A DNA stretch of 64,000 nt from Halodesulfovibrio aestuarii (GTDB lineage: Bacteria; Desulfobacterota; Desulfovibrionia; Desulfovibrionales; Desulfovibrionaceae): NCBI RefSeq assembly GCF_050571805.1, contig NZ_CP192219.1. One strand, 5' to 3'. Both the position numbers and the translations under genes were made by a program. This document shows, piece by piece, positions 55,513 to 64,000 of this stretch. The notes under the pieces are model-generated. The model worked only from the letters and a program-made list of their open reading frames with translations, was not told the DNA's origin and did not search any database. Position 1 is the first letter of the stretch; each line of letters opens with the position of its first letter.

Positions 55513-55788
55513 TTACTTGGTCTTTAATACGTATTTCATACGCAGGTCGTAGAGCAGAGTGTCGAGCAGCTGCTCTTCATCTTTTTCGAGGCAGCTTTTT
55601 GTTTTTGCCTGCAACATGGACAGAATATCGATGGAGTGTTTCGCTGCGAGCAAATTCTCCATCATCTGCCCGCTCTCAGGATCCGGTACTTCGCCAAGCT
55701 GTACCAGAGCGGAAGAGCCGATGGAAAGAATGAATGTGGAAAAAGTTACTTCCGGCATGCCGGAGTTTTCGGTGGTGCGGTCAGCCAT
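55513..55788 (-). CDS. DUF1844 protein
   Basis: A 91-residue cytoplasmic protein of the DUF1844 family, recognised by MPEVTFSTFILSIGSSALVQ, GEVPDP and HSIDILSMLQAKTKSCL, ending in LLYDLRMKYV. It is likely all helical. It lies 11 bp after the aminotransferase gene and 24 bp before argC. Function unknown. Confidence 0.85.
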   Translation of the reverse strand: MADRTTENSGMPEVTFSTFILSIGSSALVQLGEVPDPESGQMMENLLAAKHSIDILSMLQAKTKSCLEKDEEQLLDTLLYDLRMKYVLKTK

Positions 55789-55799
55789 AGTGCACTCCT

Positions 55800-56960
55800 T
55801 TAAGATACGTCAGAGGCGCTTAATGCGCTGTGATATGCGTGCAGACTCTTTTCAAGATATCCGGACGCGATTGTGCCGCCACAGGCTTTGCAACCTTCGG
55901 CAAAAGCATGGAGACCGGCAGCAAGGTCTGCCCAATCTACCCAACCCATATGTCCGATGCGTACAAGGCGTCCTTTCATATGAGCCTGACCACCGGCGAG
56001 AATAACACCAAAGTTTTCCTTAGCGTATTCAAGCACGGCACCGGCATCAACGTTTTCTGGAACGAGTACGCTTGTGAGCCCCCATGTGAAATGGTCTTTG
56101 GCAAGCAGCTCTAATCCCATCTCCGTAACGGCAGTGCGTGCCATCATGGTCAAAGCCCATTGTTTTTTGAAGATGACATCAAATCCTGTTTCTTCAAACA
56201 TTGTAAGGCTTTCATTAAGACCGATAATAAGACTTACAGGTGTTGTGAACAAGGTCTGATTTTGTAAAATTTTTTCTTTTTCTGCGCGCAGGTTGAAATA
56301 GAAGCAGGAAGGAGTAACGGATTCTGCTTTTTTCCAAGCTTTTTCGCTGCAGGCGATAAGTCCCAGTCCCGGAGGGAGCATGAGTCCTTTTTGTGATCCG
56401 GTGAGCAGACAGTCGATATCCCATGCGTCCATGCTGCAAGGAGAAATGGAAACCGCAGAAATACCGTCAACTACAAGCAATACATCACGGTCTTTAGTCA
56501 CTTCTGCAATTTCATTAACAGGATGCAATACCCCAGTTGAGGTCTCAGAGAGTTGGATGAGCACACCCGTACAGTCAGGGTGAAGATCGAGCATGTTTGC
56601 AACGGCTTCTGCAGTAGCTGCCTGACCCCAGTCAAGGACAAGTTTTTCCACAGCAACGTTGCTGGCTTCACAAATTTCCGCCCAACGTTCACCGAATTTA
56701 CCTGCTTCAATGACCAGAACCTTTTCACCAGCTGCAAATAAGTTGGTGACTGCCGCAGTCATTACACCTGTGCCGGAACATGCCAGAGGCATAACTGGTT
56801 GCGTGGTGCCGAAAAGTATCTGCAACCGCTTCTGAACTTGGCCCATAATGGCTTTGAACTCAGGTTTGCGGTGATGGATCATGTCTTGCGCTAATGCGAG
56901 ACGGACACGTTCAGGAATGGGGGTTGGCCCCGGTGCTAACAATCTTTTTTTGTTAAGCAT
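55800..56960 (-). CDS. Class V aminotransferase (alanine-glyoxylate / serine-pyruvate type)
   Basis: PLP enzyme that should interconvert alanine or serine with glyoxylate or pyruvate. 386 residues. It opens LLAPGPTPIPERVRLAL and has ACSGTGVMTAAV (phosphate cup), DGISAVSISPCSMDAWDID with the PLP aspartate, and the Schiff-base Lys191 in TGSQKGLMLPPGLG. Substrate choice cannot be fixed; the PucG-like and soluble hydrogenase small-chain relatives look the same at this level. First gene of the unit with DUF1844 and argC. Confidence 0.9.
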   Translation of the reverse strand: MLNKKRLLAPGPTPIPERVRLALAQDMIHHRKPEFKAIMGQVQKRLQILFGTTQPVMPLACSGTGVMTAAVTNLFAAGEKVLVIEAGKFGERWAEICEASNVAVEKLVLDWGQAATAEAVANMLDLHPDCTGVLIQLSETSTGVLHPVNEIAEVTKDRDVLLVVDGISAVSISPCSMDAWDIDCLLTGSQKGLMLPPGLGLIACSEKAWKKAESVTPSCFYFNLRAEKEKILQNQTLFTTPVSLIIGLNESLTMFEETGFDVIFKKQWALTMMARTAVTEMGLELLAKDHFTWGLTSVLVPENVDAGAVLEYAKENFGVILAGGQAHMKGRLVRIGHMGWVDWADLAAGLHAFAEGCKACGGTIASGYLEKSLHAYHSALSASDVS

Positions 56961-57277
56961 GATCTTCTCCGCAAATGTTATTAACTGCTTAATTTGTTAT
57001 TAATTTTGAATGAAGTCGCTTTGTCTTGGCTACAAGCCATTGCGTGTTGCAAATAAGAGGACGCTGGCTACATTCCAAATTGATATCACTTTGATGACTT
57101 TACATTGGCAACGCAAAAAATAAAAGCGGGTATGTTGAGCTATTTTTCAATTTTTTCAATTTGGTTGTATTGGCCATGAAAACGTGTTGGGGCGGGGGAG
57201 AGATGTTTTAATTAGCAGGAGTTGCAGTAAGGTGCATGCGGCATGATGTATTGCGAAAGGGTGCGCGTGGAAAAAAG
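56961..57277. other. Intergenic region upstream of the aminotransferase gene
   Basis: 317 bases without a supported gene. It should carry the promoter of the aminotransferase-argC unit. Apart from a weak TTGCGTGTTGC / GCAACGCAA repeat (57039-57115 region) I see nothing definite. Confidence 0.35.
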
Positions 57278-57309
57278 AAAGCTAGCGGAACATATGTTCC
57301 ACTAGCTTT
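57278..57309. terminator. Terminator after the rRNA methyltransferase gene
   Basis: AAAGCTAG (57278-57285) pairs with CTAGCTTT (57302-57309) and GGAACAT with ATGTTCC, with one C/A mismatch. T-rich sequence follows on the minus strand. Confidence 0.85.
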
Positions 57310-57336
57310 TTATTGCACATTTGTGAGTGGTTAAGT

Positions 57337-58524
57337 TTAGCTTTTAAACACTCGGACTGTGTAGCTTTTGAGATAGTGAGTTTCCGGCATTGCTGGGTGC
57401 ACAGGATGATCTGGGCCCTGATGACCCTGAATGAGGGTCTGAATGCGAGTTTTAGACTTGGACGCGGCGTGTAGAAGAACACGATTCAAGTCCTGCGCGC
57501 TAAGATGCTGGGAACAGGAGCAGCTTGTTACGATGCCACCGTCTACAACGAGATCCATAGCAAGTTTGTTAACACGCTGGTATGCAGAAAGACCTTCTTT
57601 AAATGCTTTTTTGCGTTTAATGAACGCAGGAGGGTCTACACAAATTACGTCAAACTGTGCGCCGGAATCTTTAAGTTCCTGAAGAGTGTCGAGTGCGTCG
57701 CCGTATACAGTATCTACTTTATCAGGAGAACCATTGAGGCTTGCATTGTGTACGGCTGCGTCGAGAGCAATTTTAGAAGCGTCGAGGAAGGTCACTTCCT
57801 TAGCACCAGCTTTAACAGCATTACAGCCGAAGCTGCCAGCATAACAGAATGCATCCAGAACGCGTTTGCCGTTACAGAAAGAAGCAAAATCGCGGCGGTT
57901 GGTACGTTGATCGTAGAACCATCCGGTTTTCTGACCTTCAATCATAGGCACTTCAAATTTTACACCATTTTCTTCAAGGCAAATTTTTGCAGGGACAGTG
58001 CCCACAGCTTGCTCAACATAACGGTCGAGACCTTCAAGCGGACGGTTTGCAGAGTCGTTGCGGAAGAGAATTGCTTTTGGATGCAGGATGTCGCAGAGAA
58101 CAGATGTGATTTGATCTTTCATCTTTTCCATACCCGCAGTGGTGAGTTGCGCTACGAGAAGATCGTCGTAACGGTCGATTACCAGACCCGGAAGGAAATC
58201 GCCTTCTGCGAAAACCATGCGGTAGAAGGGCTTGTCGAACATGGACTCACGCAGGGTAAGTGCCTGGGAAATGCGTCTGTCGAGCAATGCTTCAGTCAGT
58301 CCCTCGTGAGGACGGTTGCTGATCATGCGTGCGCAGATGAGAGAGTTCGGGTTCACGTATGCTGAGCCGATTGGACGCCCTTGGGCGTTAACAACTACAG
58401 CACTTTCACCCGGTTCAAATTCTTTGAGCGGGCTTTTTTTGGTGTCTACTTCGTTGCTGAAAATCCAGAGGTGGCCGAGGCGGATGCGACGGTCTTCACC
58501 TTTTTTGAGAATTAAGTGTTTCAT
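57337..58524 (-). CDS. rlmI: Class I SAM-dependent rRNA methyltransferase (RlmI/RlmK-like)
   Basis: Predicted 23S rRNA methyltransferase of the RlmI group (m5C1962 in E. coli). From the ATG at 58524 it has 395 residues. A PUA-type N-terminus (KHLILKKGEDRRIRLGHLWI) and linker precede a Rossmann methyltransferase domain with VLDAFCYAGSFGCNAVKAGA (SAM-binding), VTFLDASKIALDAAV, FDVICVDPPAFIKRKKAF and GGIVTSCSCSQHLS with the catalytic cysteines. An extended start at 58614 adds 30 non-family residues and is unlikely. RlmI versus another RNA target is inferred from family only. Confidence 0.88.
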   Translation of the reverse strand: MKHLILKKGEDRRIRLGHLWIFSNEVDTKKSPLKEFEPGESAVVVNAQGRPIGSAYVNPNSLICARMISNRPHEGLTEALLDRRISQALTLRESMFDKPFYRMVFAEGDFLPGLVIDRYDDLLVAQLTTAGMEKMKDQITSVLCDILHPKAILFRNDSANRPLEGLDRYVEQAVGTVPAKICLEENGVKFEVPMIEGQKTGWFYDQRTNRRDFASFCNGKRVLDAFCYAGSFGCNAVKAGAKEVTFLDASKIALDAAVHNASLNGSPDKVDTVYGDALDTLQELKDSGAQFDVICVDPPAFIKRKKAFKEGLSAYQRVNKLAMDLVVDGGIVTSCSCSQHLSAQDLNRVLLHAASKSKTRIQTLIQGHQGPDHPVHPAMPETHYLKSYTVRVFKS

Positions 58525-58769
58525 CTGTTCTATTCGGTTTCCTGTAAACCGTACTGTTAGGTTTGGGTTCGCATGCGCGCCCCAGTTATGTGTGAATGCC
58601 AGAAGCTGTAACACTTTGGCAGGGTGTATAATGATATAGTCTCTGGAGACAAGAAAAACTCAAGGTTGAAGTATGTAAATCGTATGCGAGAGTTTAGAAG
58701 GCCGCAGTAACGTTAGTCGACCGTAACAAACCTTCGAGCTAAACGGGAGCCAAGTGCCTTGACGATGCG

Positions 58770-61409
58770 CTAATGGGCTTCGTTCCAACGGTCACCGATT
58801 CCTGCATCAACCTTAAGAGGTACATCCATCAGGTTTTTACCATCAGGTGCTATGTTCGACATGATCTCCTGAAGACGGCTGGCCGCAGCTTCCGCATTCT
58901 CGGTAGGTACTTCAAGTACCAATTCATCGTGAATTTGCAGGATAAGCTGCGCTTTAAGCTGCTTAAGCTGCAGGTCTTCTGCAGTCTTAATCATGGCGAT
59001 TTTAATGATATCGGCAGCGCTGCCCTGAATAACTGTGTTAATCGCCTGCCTGCGTGCCTGTGACTGCATCATGTTGTTACCGGATGTAATTTCCGGCAGG
59101 TACCTGCGTCGGCCTGCAAGCGTAGCCACATAACCATGCAACTTGGCATCTTCTTCTACCTTGTCATAGAATTCTTTCAGGTGCTGTAATTTTTCAAAGT
59201 AGCGCCTAATGAACTCCTTAGCTTCGGTAAGAGTGATTTTGAGTTCTCCAGCCAGTTTTTGTGGCCCCATACCATAGATGAGACCGAAGTTGATGGTCTT
59301 GGCATTACGCCGCTGGTCTGAGGTAACGTCTTCAACTGTTGAATCGAAGAGTAGCGCTGCTGTGCTGCTATGGATATCTCTATCCTGCTTGAATGCTTCA
59401 AGCAGAGTAGGATCCTGTGAGCAATGTGCAAGCACTCGCAGTTCCACCTGAGAATAGTCAGCAGAGACAAGCTTTTTACCTTCTGCGGCTACGAAACAAC
59501 TGCGCATACGGGTACCGAATTCACCACGTGCAGGAATGTTTTGCAGGTTCGGGTTGCTTGAAGACAAGCGGCCTGTTGCCGTTGCAAGCTGATTGAACGT
59601 AGTGTGGATGCGGTCGTTTTCGTCAACAAGCTTTGGAAGCGGTTCAAGGTAGGTTGAACGCAGCTTTTCGAGCTTTCTGTATTCCAGAATGAGGTCGATA
59701 ATTTCGTGTTCGCCAGCCAATTTTTCGAGAACTGCCTGTGATGTGGAAGCTTGGCCGCCGCTTGTTTTTGTTTTGGATGCAAGACCCAAATCATCGAACA
59801 GAATTTTACCGAGCTGTTGCGCAGAACGAATATTGAACGGCTTGCCAGCGATGTCGTAAATGGAACGCGTCAGATTGTCGAGGTCTGCTTGCACTTCTTT
59901 TAGAAATTCTGCAAAGGCTTCACGGTCAATGCGGATGCCAGCCTCTTCCATGTTCGCAAGAACTCCCACAAGTGGAAGTTCTATGTCGAGCATAAGTGGA
60001 CGCAAGTGTCCGCCATCAAGGCTTCGTTCCAGTTCTTCTGCAATAGCAATAGCAAGGAGGCCACCGTTTTTACGGGAGATTTCCAGTTCGTCCGCTTTGC
60101 GGGAAAGCTTTTTCCATGAATAATCACGATCCTCTGGGTTTAGCAGATAGGCCATGAGTCCCAGATCAAGCAATTTGTTTGGATCGACAGAAGACCAGCC
60201 GGCATGTTGACGAAAAAGTGCTTTTGCATCCGGTGTAATAATCTGTTTTGCATCGGTACAGAACTCAGCAAGTTCATCCATTTTTCCAGCGTAGAGGAAC
60301 TCTGCTTGTTCAATGGCTACTAATACGGAGTTGCTTTCCGTCTGTTCTGCCAGCAGCACTGCCACCCGTTTGTCTTTGCAGGACGTAAGTCCTGTGACAT
60401 CACTGACAGACATGGCCGGGCGTGCGTCCGGCTCATCTGGAATAGTTTTTTCACCACCACCGAAAAGACCAAGCTGGTCGGTAGTAACTTTTTTCTTTTT
60501 TGGTTCCGGTGCCGGTTCGTCTGCGTGGGAAAGCGCATTTACTTCGCGTACCAGTGCGCGCAGTTCGTATTCTTTAACAAAATCGAGTACGATATCACGG
60601 GAAATTGGCTTCAGTTTAAAGTCTTCAAGCTTTTCGCTGTCACAGGTGTCGGTGTTGAGTGTCGTGAGCTGGCGGAAGACGAACATATTGTCGAGATGAT
60701 CCGCAAACTTTTTTTGCAGGTTTGGCTTGAGTTCGCCAAAACCGTCGCGGATTTCTTCAAGCGTTTTAAACTGGGCAAAGATTTTGTCGGCAGTTTTTGG
60801 GCCGATGCCGGGTACACCCGGAATGTTGTCTGATGAATCGCCGATGATTGCCTGATAATCTGCCCATTGAGCCGGAGTCAGGTTGGTTTCTTCAATAAAA
60901 TCTTCAAGGGTGGTGAGTTTTTCTTGCTTTGTGCCCGGATCCCAGAGGAAGACATTAGTGTCGAGGCACTGTTTTAAGTCTTTATCAGCCCCGACGATAA
61001 CAACAGGATGGTCTTTTTTGAGTCTGCCTGCTAACGCAGCAATGCAGTCGTCTGCTTCACAGCCATCAGAGACAATAAGGTGGATACCGAGGTGTTTCAC
61101 CATTGCTTTGATTGGTTCAAGCTGCAAAACCAAATCCTCAGGAGTCGCTGAGCGGTTAGCTTTGTATTCTCCGTAGAGTTCGTGGCGGAAGTTTTTACCA
61201 CGTCCATCAAGAACAAATGCAATATGCTCTGGAGACTCATCCCGCAGCATTTTCATTAAAATACGAGAAACAATAAAAAGGGCGTTTGTTGGGAAACCAT
61301 CTGCACGCTTAAGGTGCTGCATGGCGTAAAATGCCCGAAAAATAAATGCGGAGCCGTCAATAAGGTAGACAGGCTTAGACGTAAGACCAAGGCGTTCTTG
61401 TAAAGACAT
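58770..61409 (-). CDS. polA: DNA polymerase I
   Basis: Repair and Okazaki-fragment polymerase. 879 residues from the ATG at 61409. The 5' nuclease domain (1-~300) has YLIDGSAFIFRAFYAM, VIVGADKDLKQCLD and GVPGIGPKTADKIFAQF. The middle domain (about 330-500) has the shape of the 3'-5' exonuclease but no DxE motif, so proofreading is probably lost. The polymerase domain shows ADYSQVELRVLAHCS (motif A), RRNAKTINFGLIYGMGPQ (motif B) and LQIHDELVLE (motif C). The ribosome site is weak; an in-frame extension to 61514 is not family-like. Confidence 0.95.
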   Translation of the reverse strand: MSLQERLGLTSKPVYLIDGSAFIFRAFYAMQHLKRADGFPTNALFIVSRILMKMLRDESPEHIAFVLDGRGKNFRHELYGEYKANRSATPEDLVLQLEPIKAMVKHLGIHLIVSDGCEADDCIAALAGRLKKDHPVVIVGADKDLKQCLDTNVFLWDPGTKQEKLTTLEDFIEETNLTPAQWADYQAIIGDSSDNIPGVPGIGPKTADKIFAQFKTLEEIRDGFGELKPNLQKKFADHLDNMFVFRQLTTLNTDTCDSEKLEDFKLKPISRDIVLDFVKEYELRALVREVNALSHADEPAPEPKKKKVTTDQLGLFGGGEKTIPDEPDARPAMSVSDVTGLTSCKDKRVAVLLAEQTESNSVLVAIEQAEFLYAGKMDELAEFCTDAKQIITPDAKALFRQHAGWSSVDPNKLLDLGLMAYLLNPEDRDYSWKKLSRKADELEISRKNGGLLAIAIAEELERSLDGGHLRPLMLDIELPLVGVLANMEEAGIRIDREAFAEFLKEVQADLDNLTRSIYDIAGKPFNIRSAQQLGKILFDDLGLASKTKTSGGQASTSQAVLEKLAGEHEIIDLILEYRKLEKLRSTYLEPLPKLVDENDRIHTTFNQLATATGRLSSSNPNLQNIPARGEFGTRMRSCFVAAEGKKLVSADYSQVELRVLAHCSQDPTLLEAFKQDRDIHSSTAALLFDSTVEDVTSDQRRNAKTINFGLIYGMGPQKLAGELKITLTEAKEFIRRYFEKLQHLKEFYDKVEEDAKLHGYVATLAGRRRYLPEITSGNNMMQSQARRQAINTVIQGSAADIIKIAMIKTAEDLQLKQLKAQLILQIHDELVLEVPTENAEAAASRLQEIMSNIAPDGKNLMDVPLKVDAGIGDRWNEAH

Positions 61410-61691
61410 ATATATAGATAGGTGGTTGGGGTTGCTATTATAGCGGCATGGCTGCGTTATCAGAAGTGTGAGAAAGGTGAATCGCTGCCGCTTCATCTGC
61501 AAAGTGGGTTTCACAAAAGTGAATGATACCTACTAAGCCTGCTCCCTGCAAATACTAATAGTCTGGTTTGCAATGTGTAACGAATATCCTTTGAGTGTCG
61601 TGTAACATCTTATAATATAATCTCTTTATTTGCAGTGCGTTGTCGTCGTAGTTTTTTTGACAAGATAAACAAAAAAAAAGATAAAAATGGT

Positions 61692-61720
61692 TTGACAGTC
61701 GGCAGTGATTTCCATAAATA
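61692..61720 (+). promoter_or_regulatory. Sigma-70 promoter of tRNA-Glu
   Basis: TTGACA (61692-61697), a 17-base spacer and TAAATA (61715-61720) give a near-consensus promoter. The predicted transcription start is about 33 bases before the tRNA. Confidence 0.8.
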
Positions 61721-61760
61721 CGTTCTCGCACGTGAGGTAACTCACGAAGCACAAACAAGC

Positions 61761-61838
61761 GTCCCCATCGTCTAGCCTGGCCCAGGACACCTGCCTTTCA
61801 CGCAGGCGACAGGGGTTCAAATCCCCTTGGGGACGCCA
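61761..61838 (+). tRNA. tRNA-Glu (anticodon UUC)
   Basis: The acceptor stem GTCCCC pairs with GGGGAC at the 3' end, followed by G and an encoded CCA (61836-61838). The anticodon arm is CCTGC-CTTTCAC-GCAGG with TTC at 61797-61799. The T arm has GGTTCAAATCC. A strong promoter lies upstream and a terminator follows. Its 3' end is a plausible attachment site for the element to the right. Confidence 0.97.
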
Positions 61839-61848
61839 AAGTAAACTC

Positions 61849-61880
61849 AAGCACTTACATGCATATGTAGGTGCTTTTTT
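61849..61880 (+). terminator. Terminator after tRNA-Glu
   Basis: AAGCACTTACAT (61849-61860) pairs with ATGTAGGTGCTT (61865-61876) with one G-T wobble and a four-base loop, ending in a T-run. Confidence 0.9.
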
Positions 61881-62167
61881 TATTATATTACCCTGCAAGG
61901 TGTAAGTTTAAAATATTTATTTTTAGGCTGCACCTGCATCGTTCCTATCCTCGTTATGCTCACCCATATACTTGATGTCATCCCAAGTCAGCCGTCTCAT
62001 TTCAATACGTTTTGCCGCTGTTAATTCCTTTTCGCAGATGCCTTTAGGACATCTAGTATGTCTTCTAGTGGCGGCATGGAGTGTGCTCTTCTTTTGTAGT
62101 CTTTACCTTTGGAACGCAATAATATAATTCCTTATATAAAAAAAACTATTTGTTTATACCTAAGGTG

Positions 62168-62430
62168 TTAAAACAAATTGAAGTTTGAATGCAACTTTTT
62201 TCTACGAAGAGTCTTTTTGACTGCAGCTGGTTCTTCAGAACTATTATCTGAAGACTGTTTTTTCTGTACGTTGATATATTCATCAACCTTATCTTCTGGA
62301 AATCGTAGTGCCCTTTTCGCAATGTAAAATGCACCAAGTTTTTCTTTCATATCCTGCCGCCTAACAAGGCTTTCGGAACAGTTTAATATTGCACTACTTC
62401 TTTTGTCTTTAAGTTCTTAGGTTCGGCCAT
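62168..62430 (-). pseudogene. Excisionase/AlpA-like DNA-binding protein, frameshifted
   Basis: An ATG at 62430 begins MAEPKNLKTKEVVQY and stops after 15 codons at a TAA. In the next frame the reading continues LNCSESLVRRQDMKEKLG and KRALRFPEDKVDEYI to a stop at 62168. One added T in the TATTAAA run (near 62385) joins the two into an 87-residue protein. That protein has the winged-helix layout of MerR/AlpA-type excisionases: helix-turn-helix, then the RFPEDKVDEYI wing. The tail is lysine- and serine-rich. A single-base loss has therefore broken the gene, or the base was missed in sequencing. Confidence 0.65.
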
Positions 62431-62727
62431 AAATAGTTTTTGTGCCTTTGTTACCCTTTTTTATGCAGGTGGATAACTTTGCCCTGCTTTTTAATAAACT
62501 CCTTTGACAACGGTTACGTGGTTCTCGCCTCCAAAACAAAATTGTTTAAATGAACCCCAACCAATAAACATAGACAGTCTTTTCTTGTGAATTGCAAGGA
62601 CCATGCATGAGAAAAATGGCACCTTTTTTAACATAATGAAATATATGATTATAAAAATAAAATTTGTCCTGACACGGCATGTTAGAAATAATAAATTGCA
62701 GTATGTCAGCTTAAAATACTTACAAAT

Positions 62728-63682
62728 TTATCCATGAATGGTGACAAGATATGTTGCGGTGATTTCGCCACGGTTGTGCCCTAATTCGTGGGCAAGAATA
62801 TTGATTGCTTGGTCATGTCTGTTGCGCCAAGTGTCATCATGTTCTTGGTATGGCGCTTCTCGATAGTCTGAAGGTGACGAGTAAAGGCAAGGGGCAGGTA
62901 GGTTCGTTAGATCTTTGTGGCGAGCTTGAGCGTATGCGTGCCGCAGGCCATGTAAGGAAGCGCCGCAGGCCATGTAAGGAAGCGCCGCAGGCTCTAATGC
63001 ATAGTCCCATCCGACCAACAATTTTGTAGACGTATTTTTTCCATGACGCCTCTGACACTTCATCAGGCCCGCTGTTGCTATTTTTCCCGATAAAGGGTGC
63101 CAGCTTCTTAACTGCATCGATTTGTTTTTGGGAAGGGGTGTGCAGGATGCGGTCCCGCCCCCCTTTGGTGCCCGCAGAAATATAGATGCGACCTTTGGGA
63201 AGTAGTGCGGTTGTTGGATTAATTTTTCGCGTTTCTTCGTGGCGTAATCCCAGTTCGTGCATTACGGTTAGCTGGCGTGCAATTCTTTGAAATCGTTCTG
63301 ATCCCGAAAGGAGTTGGTCAAGGACCCCACGGTAGACAATTTCGGGTGCTGCTTTTGATTGTGTTGCAATATAGCAGCGTTTTCCTACCCCAAATTCACT
63401 ATTGTTTTTATGTATCCTGTCATTACCGTATGCACGACACATTTGGCGTACGCTTGATAGGTATGCTTTGATGGTGGATACTGCTAGACCCTGTTGCTGC
63501 CAATCGTCTACGACAACTCCAATGTGCCGATTCGAGATGTTTTTCCAATGTTGTACTCGGTAACCCAACTGATGAAGTCGCTTCGCGAATCTTATGGATT
63601 GTCCTCGATTGTTGTATTGTGTTTTCCCTGATCCAGTTAGGAGTGCTATTTTTGCTCCATATAGTAGTTTGTTTTTACTCAT
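62728..63682 (-). pseudogene. Tyrosine recombinase (integrase), disrupted by a 22-bp duplication
   Basis: The first frame starts at ATG 63682 (AAGGA site) and codes a SAM-like N-terminal domain and most of the catalytic domain, with Arg147 in GLRHEET, Lys173 in AGTKGGRDR and HGLR (237-240). It then runs out of frame to a stop at 62837. A second frame repeats ACGASLHGLR and continues HAYAQARHKDL, LAHELGHNRGEITATYL to a stop at 62728. Removing one copy of the 22-base repeat at 62940-62983 yields one 310-codon gene with the full R-K-HxxR-H-Y set (His295, Tyr304). As sequenced, the 281-residue product lacks the nucleophile tyrosine. Confidence 0.85.
62940..62983. repeat. 22-bp tandem duplication inside the integrase gene
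   Basis: Two exact copies (62940-62961 and 62962-62983) of a 22-base unit beginning GCCGCAGGCCATG, followed by a further 9-base partial copy. Because 22 is not a multiple of three, the copy number sets the integrase reading frame. The repeat covers the HGLR catalytic box. Confidence 0.95.
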
Positions 63683-63755
63683 TAAAAAGTCCTTTTTATT
63701 ACCGCATAGACGTAGTAAATGTTAGGCCGTGAATCATTTTTTTTGATATAAAAGC

Positions 63756-63790
63756 AAAAAGGCCATGCAAATAGATTGCATGGCCTTTTT
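63756..63790. terminator. Terminator to the right of the integrase gene
   Basis: AAAAAGGCCATGCAA (63756-63770) and TTGCATGGCCTTTTT (63776-63790) form a perfect 15-bp stem. It may end the partial gene entering from the right edge on the minus strand. Confidence 0.88.
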
Positions 63791-63902
63791 TATTGTTCTG
63801 ACATTGAATTTAAAAATTGATAATAAGCTGCCCGTAGTTGATCCTGTTGGATCAAAAGAATTACTTTAACAAAGTGGGTAGATAATAAAATTTCCCTATA
63901 TA

Positions 63903-64000
63903 TCAACACACTATATTTACTACTATTGCGTGCAGTGTGGCAGCAACAACACAGCCATTAATGTTCAATCCGATAGCCACAGCGATGTATGCACCGTGTA
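63903..64000 (-). CDS. Possible C-terminus of a membrane protein (partial)
   Basis: On the minus strand a frame enters from the right edge and runs 32 codons to a TGA at 63903. It reads GAYIAVAIGLNINGC, then VVAATLHAIVVNIV, all hydrophobic, as at the end of a transport protein. A terminator lies about 110 bases further on. It is too short to name, and chance cannot be excluded. Confidence 0.35.
   Translation of the reverse strand, partial: HGAYIAVAIGLNINGCVVAATLHAIVVNIVC

Larger units (their letters stand above)
61839..63720. mobile_element. Remnant of an integrative element next to tRNA-Glu
   Basis: Downstream of the tRNA 3' end lie a frameshifted excisionase-like gene (62168-62430) and a disrupted tyrosine integrase (62728-63682), both on the minus strand and pointing to the tRNA, the usual order at the attL end of an island. 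The DNA between is AT-rich with only short open frames (for example around 61930-62130). I found no second copy of the tRNA 3' end in the window, so the right end is either beyond 64000 or lost. Boundaries are approximate. Confidence 0.6.

Noticed and set aside
61900..62150. Short open frames between tRNA-Glu and the excisionase remnant
   Set aside because: Frames of 18-45 codons on the minus strand without ribosome sites or recognisable sequence; perhaps debris of the element.
61820..64000. Second copy of the tRNA-Glu 3' end as a right attachment site
   Set aside because: No repeat of GGTTCAAATCC with flanks was found after the tRNA; the site may be outside the window.
1..64000. CRISPR arrays, rRNA genes, toxin-antitoxin pairs or known defence genes
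   Set aside because: No regularly spaced repeats, rRNA sequence or characteristic proteins were seen anywhere in the window.

Overview
The window reads as a chromosomal segment of a marine Desulfovibrio-type sulfate reducer. Halodesulfovibrio is my best guess, from moderate GC and protein content; I have no search result behind it. The main support is the left 18 kb, whose gene order matches, from memory, the organic-acid oxidation locus of Desulfovibrio vulgaris (about DVU3022-DVU3031).

Region 1 (1-18.0 kb, minus strand) turns lactate into acetate with substrate-level ATP. In transcription order it holds a hybrid sensor kinase and a sigma-54 response regulator, pyruvate:ferredoxin oxidoreductase (por), a lactate permease, the FAD and Fe-S subunits of a lactate dehydrogenase, phosphotransacetylase, acetate kinase and a partial stand-alone BioD-like protein. 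Hairpins between the genes divide it into segments, and inverted repeats sit in front of por and the permease.

Region 2 (18.3-33 kb) is mostly single genes or pairs separated by intrinsic terminators: a YbjQ-like protein, topA, a VgrG3-type peptidoglycan hydrolase, a Cu/Zn efflux permease behind an ArsR/SmtB-like palindrome, an amino-acid racemase, an ACT-UPF0210 pair, an anaerobic ribonucleotide reductase behind a cobalamin riboswitch, and a DinG-like helicase.

Region 3 (33-46 kb) leans to sugar and signalling: gnd-zwf, a phosphoesterase - Ser/Thr kinase - Fe-S protein - hldD series, a PII-like DUF190 protein, mutL, a bacterial homologue of the eukaryotic 6-phosphofructo-2-kinase/fructose-2,6-bisphosphatase, and malQ.

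Region 4 (46-61.4 kb) is housekeeping: sppA-rpsA, rimO, an orphan histidine kinase, rdgB, an aromatic amino-acid permease with a leader hairpin, an aminotransferase - DUF1844 - argC cluster, rlmI and polA.

Region 5 (61.7-64 kb) is a tRNA-Glu gene followed by a decayed integrative element. Its excisionase-like gene has lost one base. Its tyrosine integrase is split by an exact 22-bp tandem duplication whose removal restores a complete 310-residue enzyme. No complete new defence or mobile system is visible. The most interesting items are the integrase lesion, the riboswitch-nrdD pairing, the fructose-2,6-bisphosphate enzyme and the C-tract nested in an inverted repeat downstream of topA.
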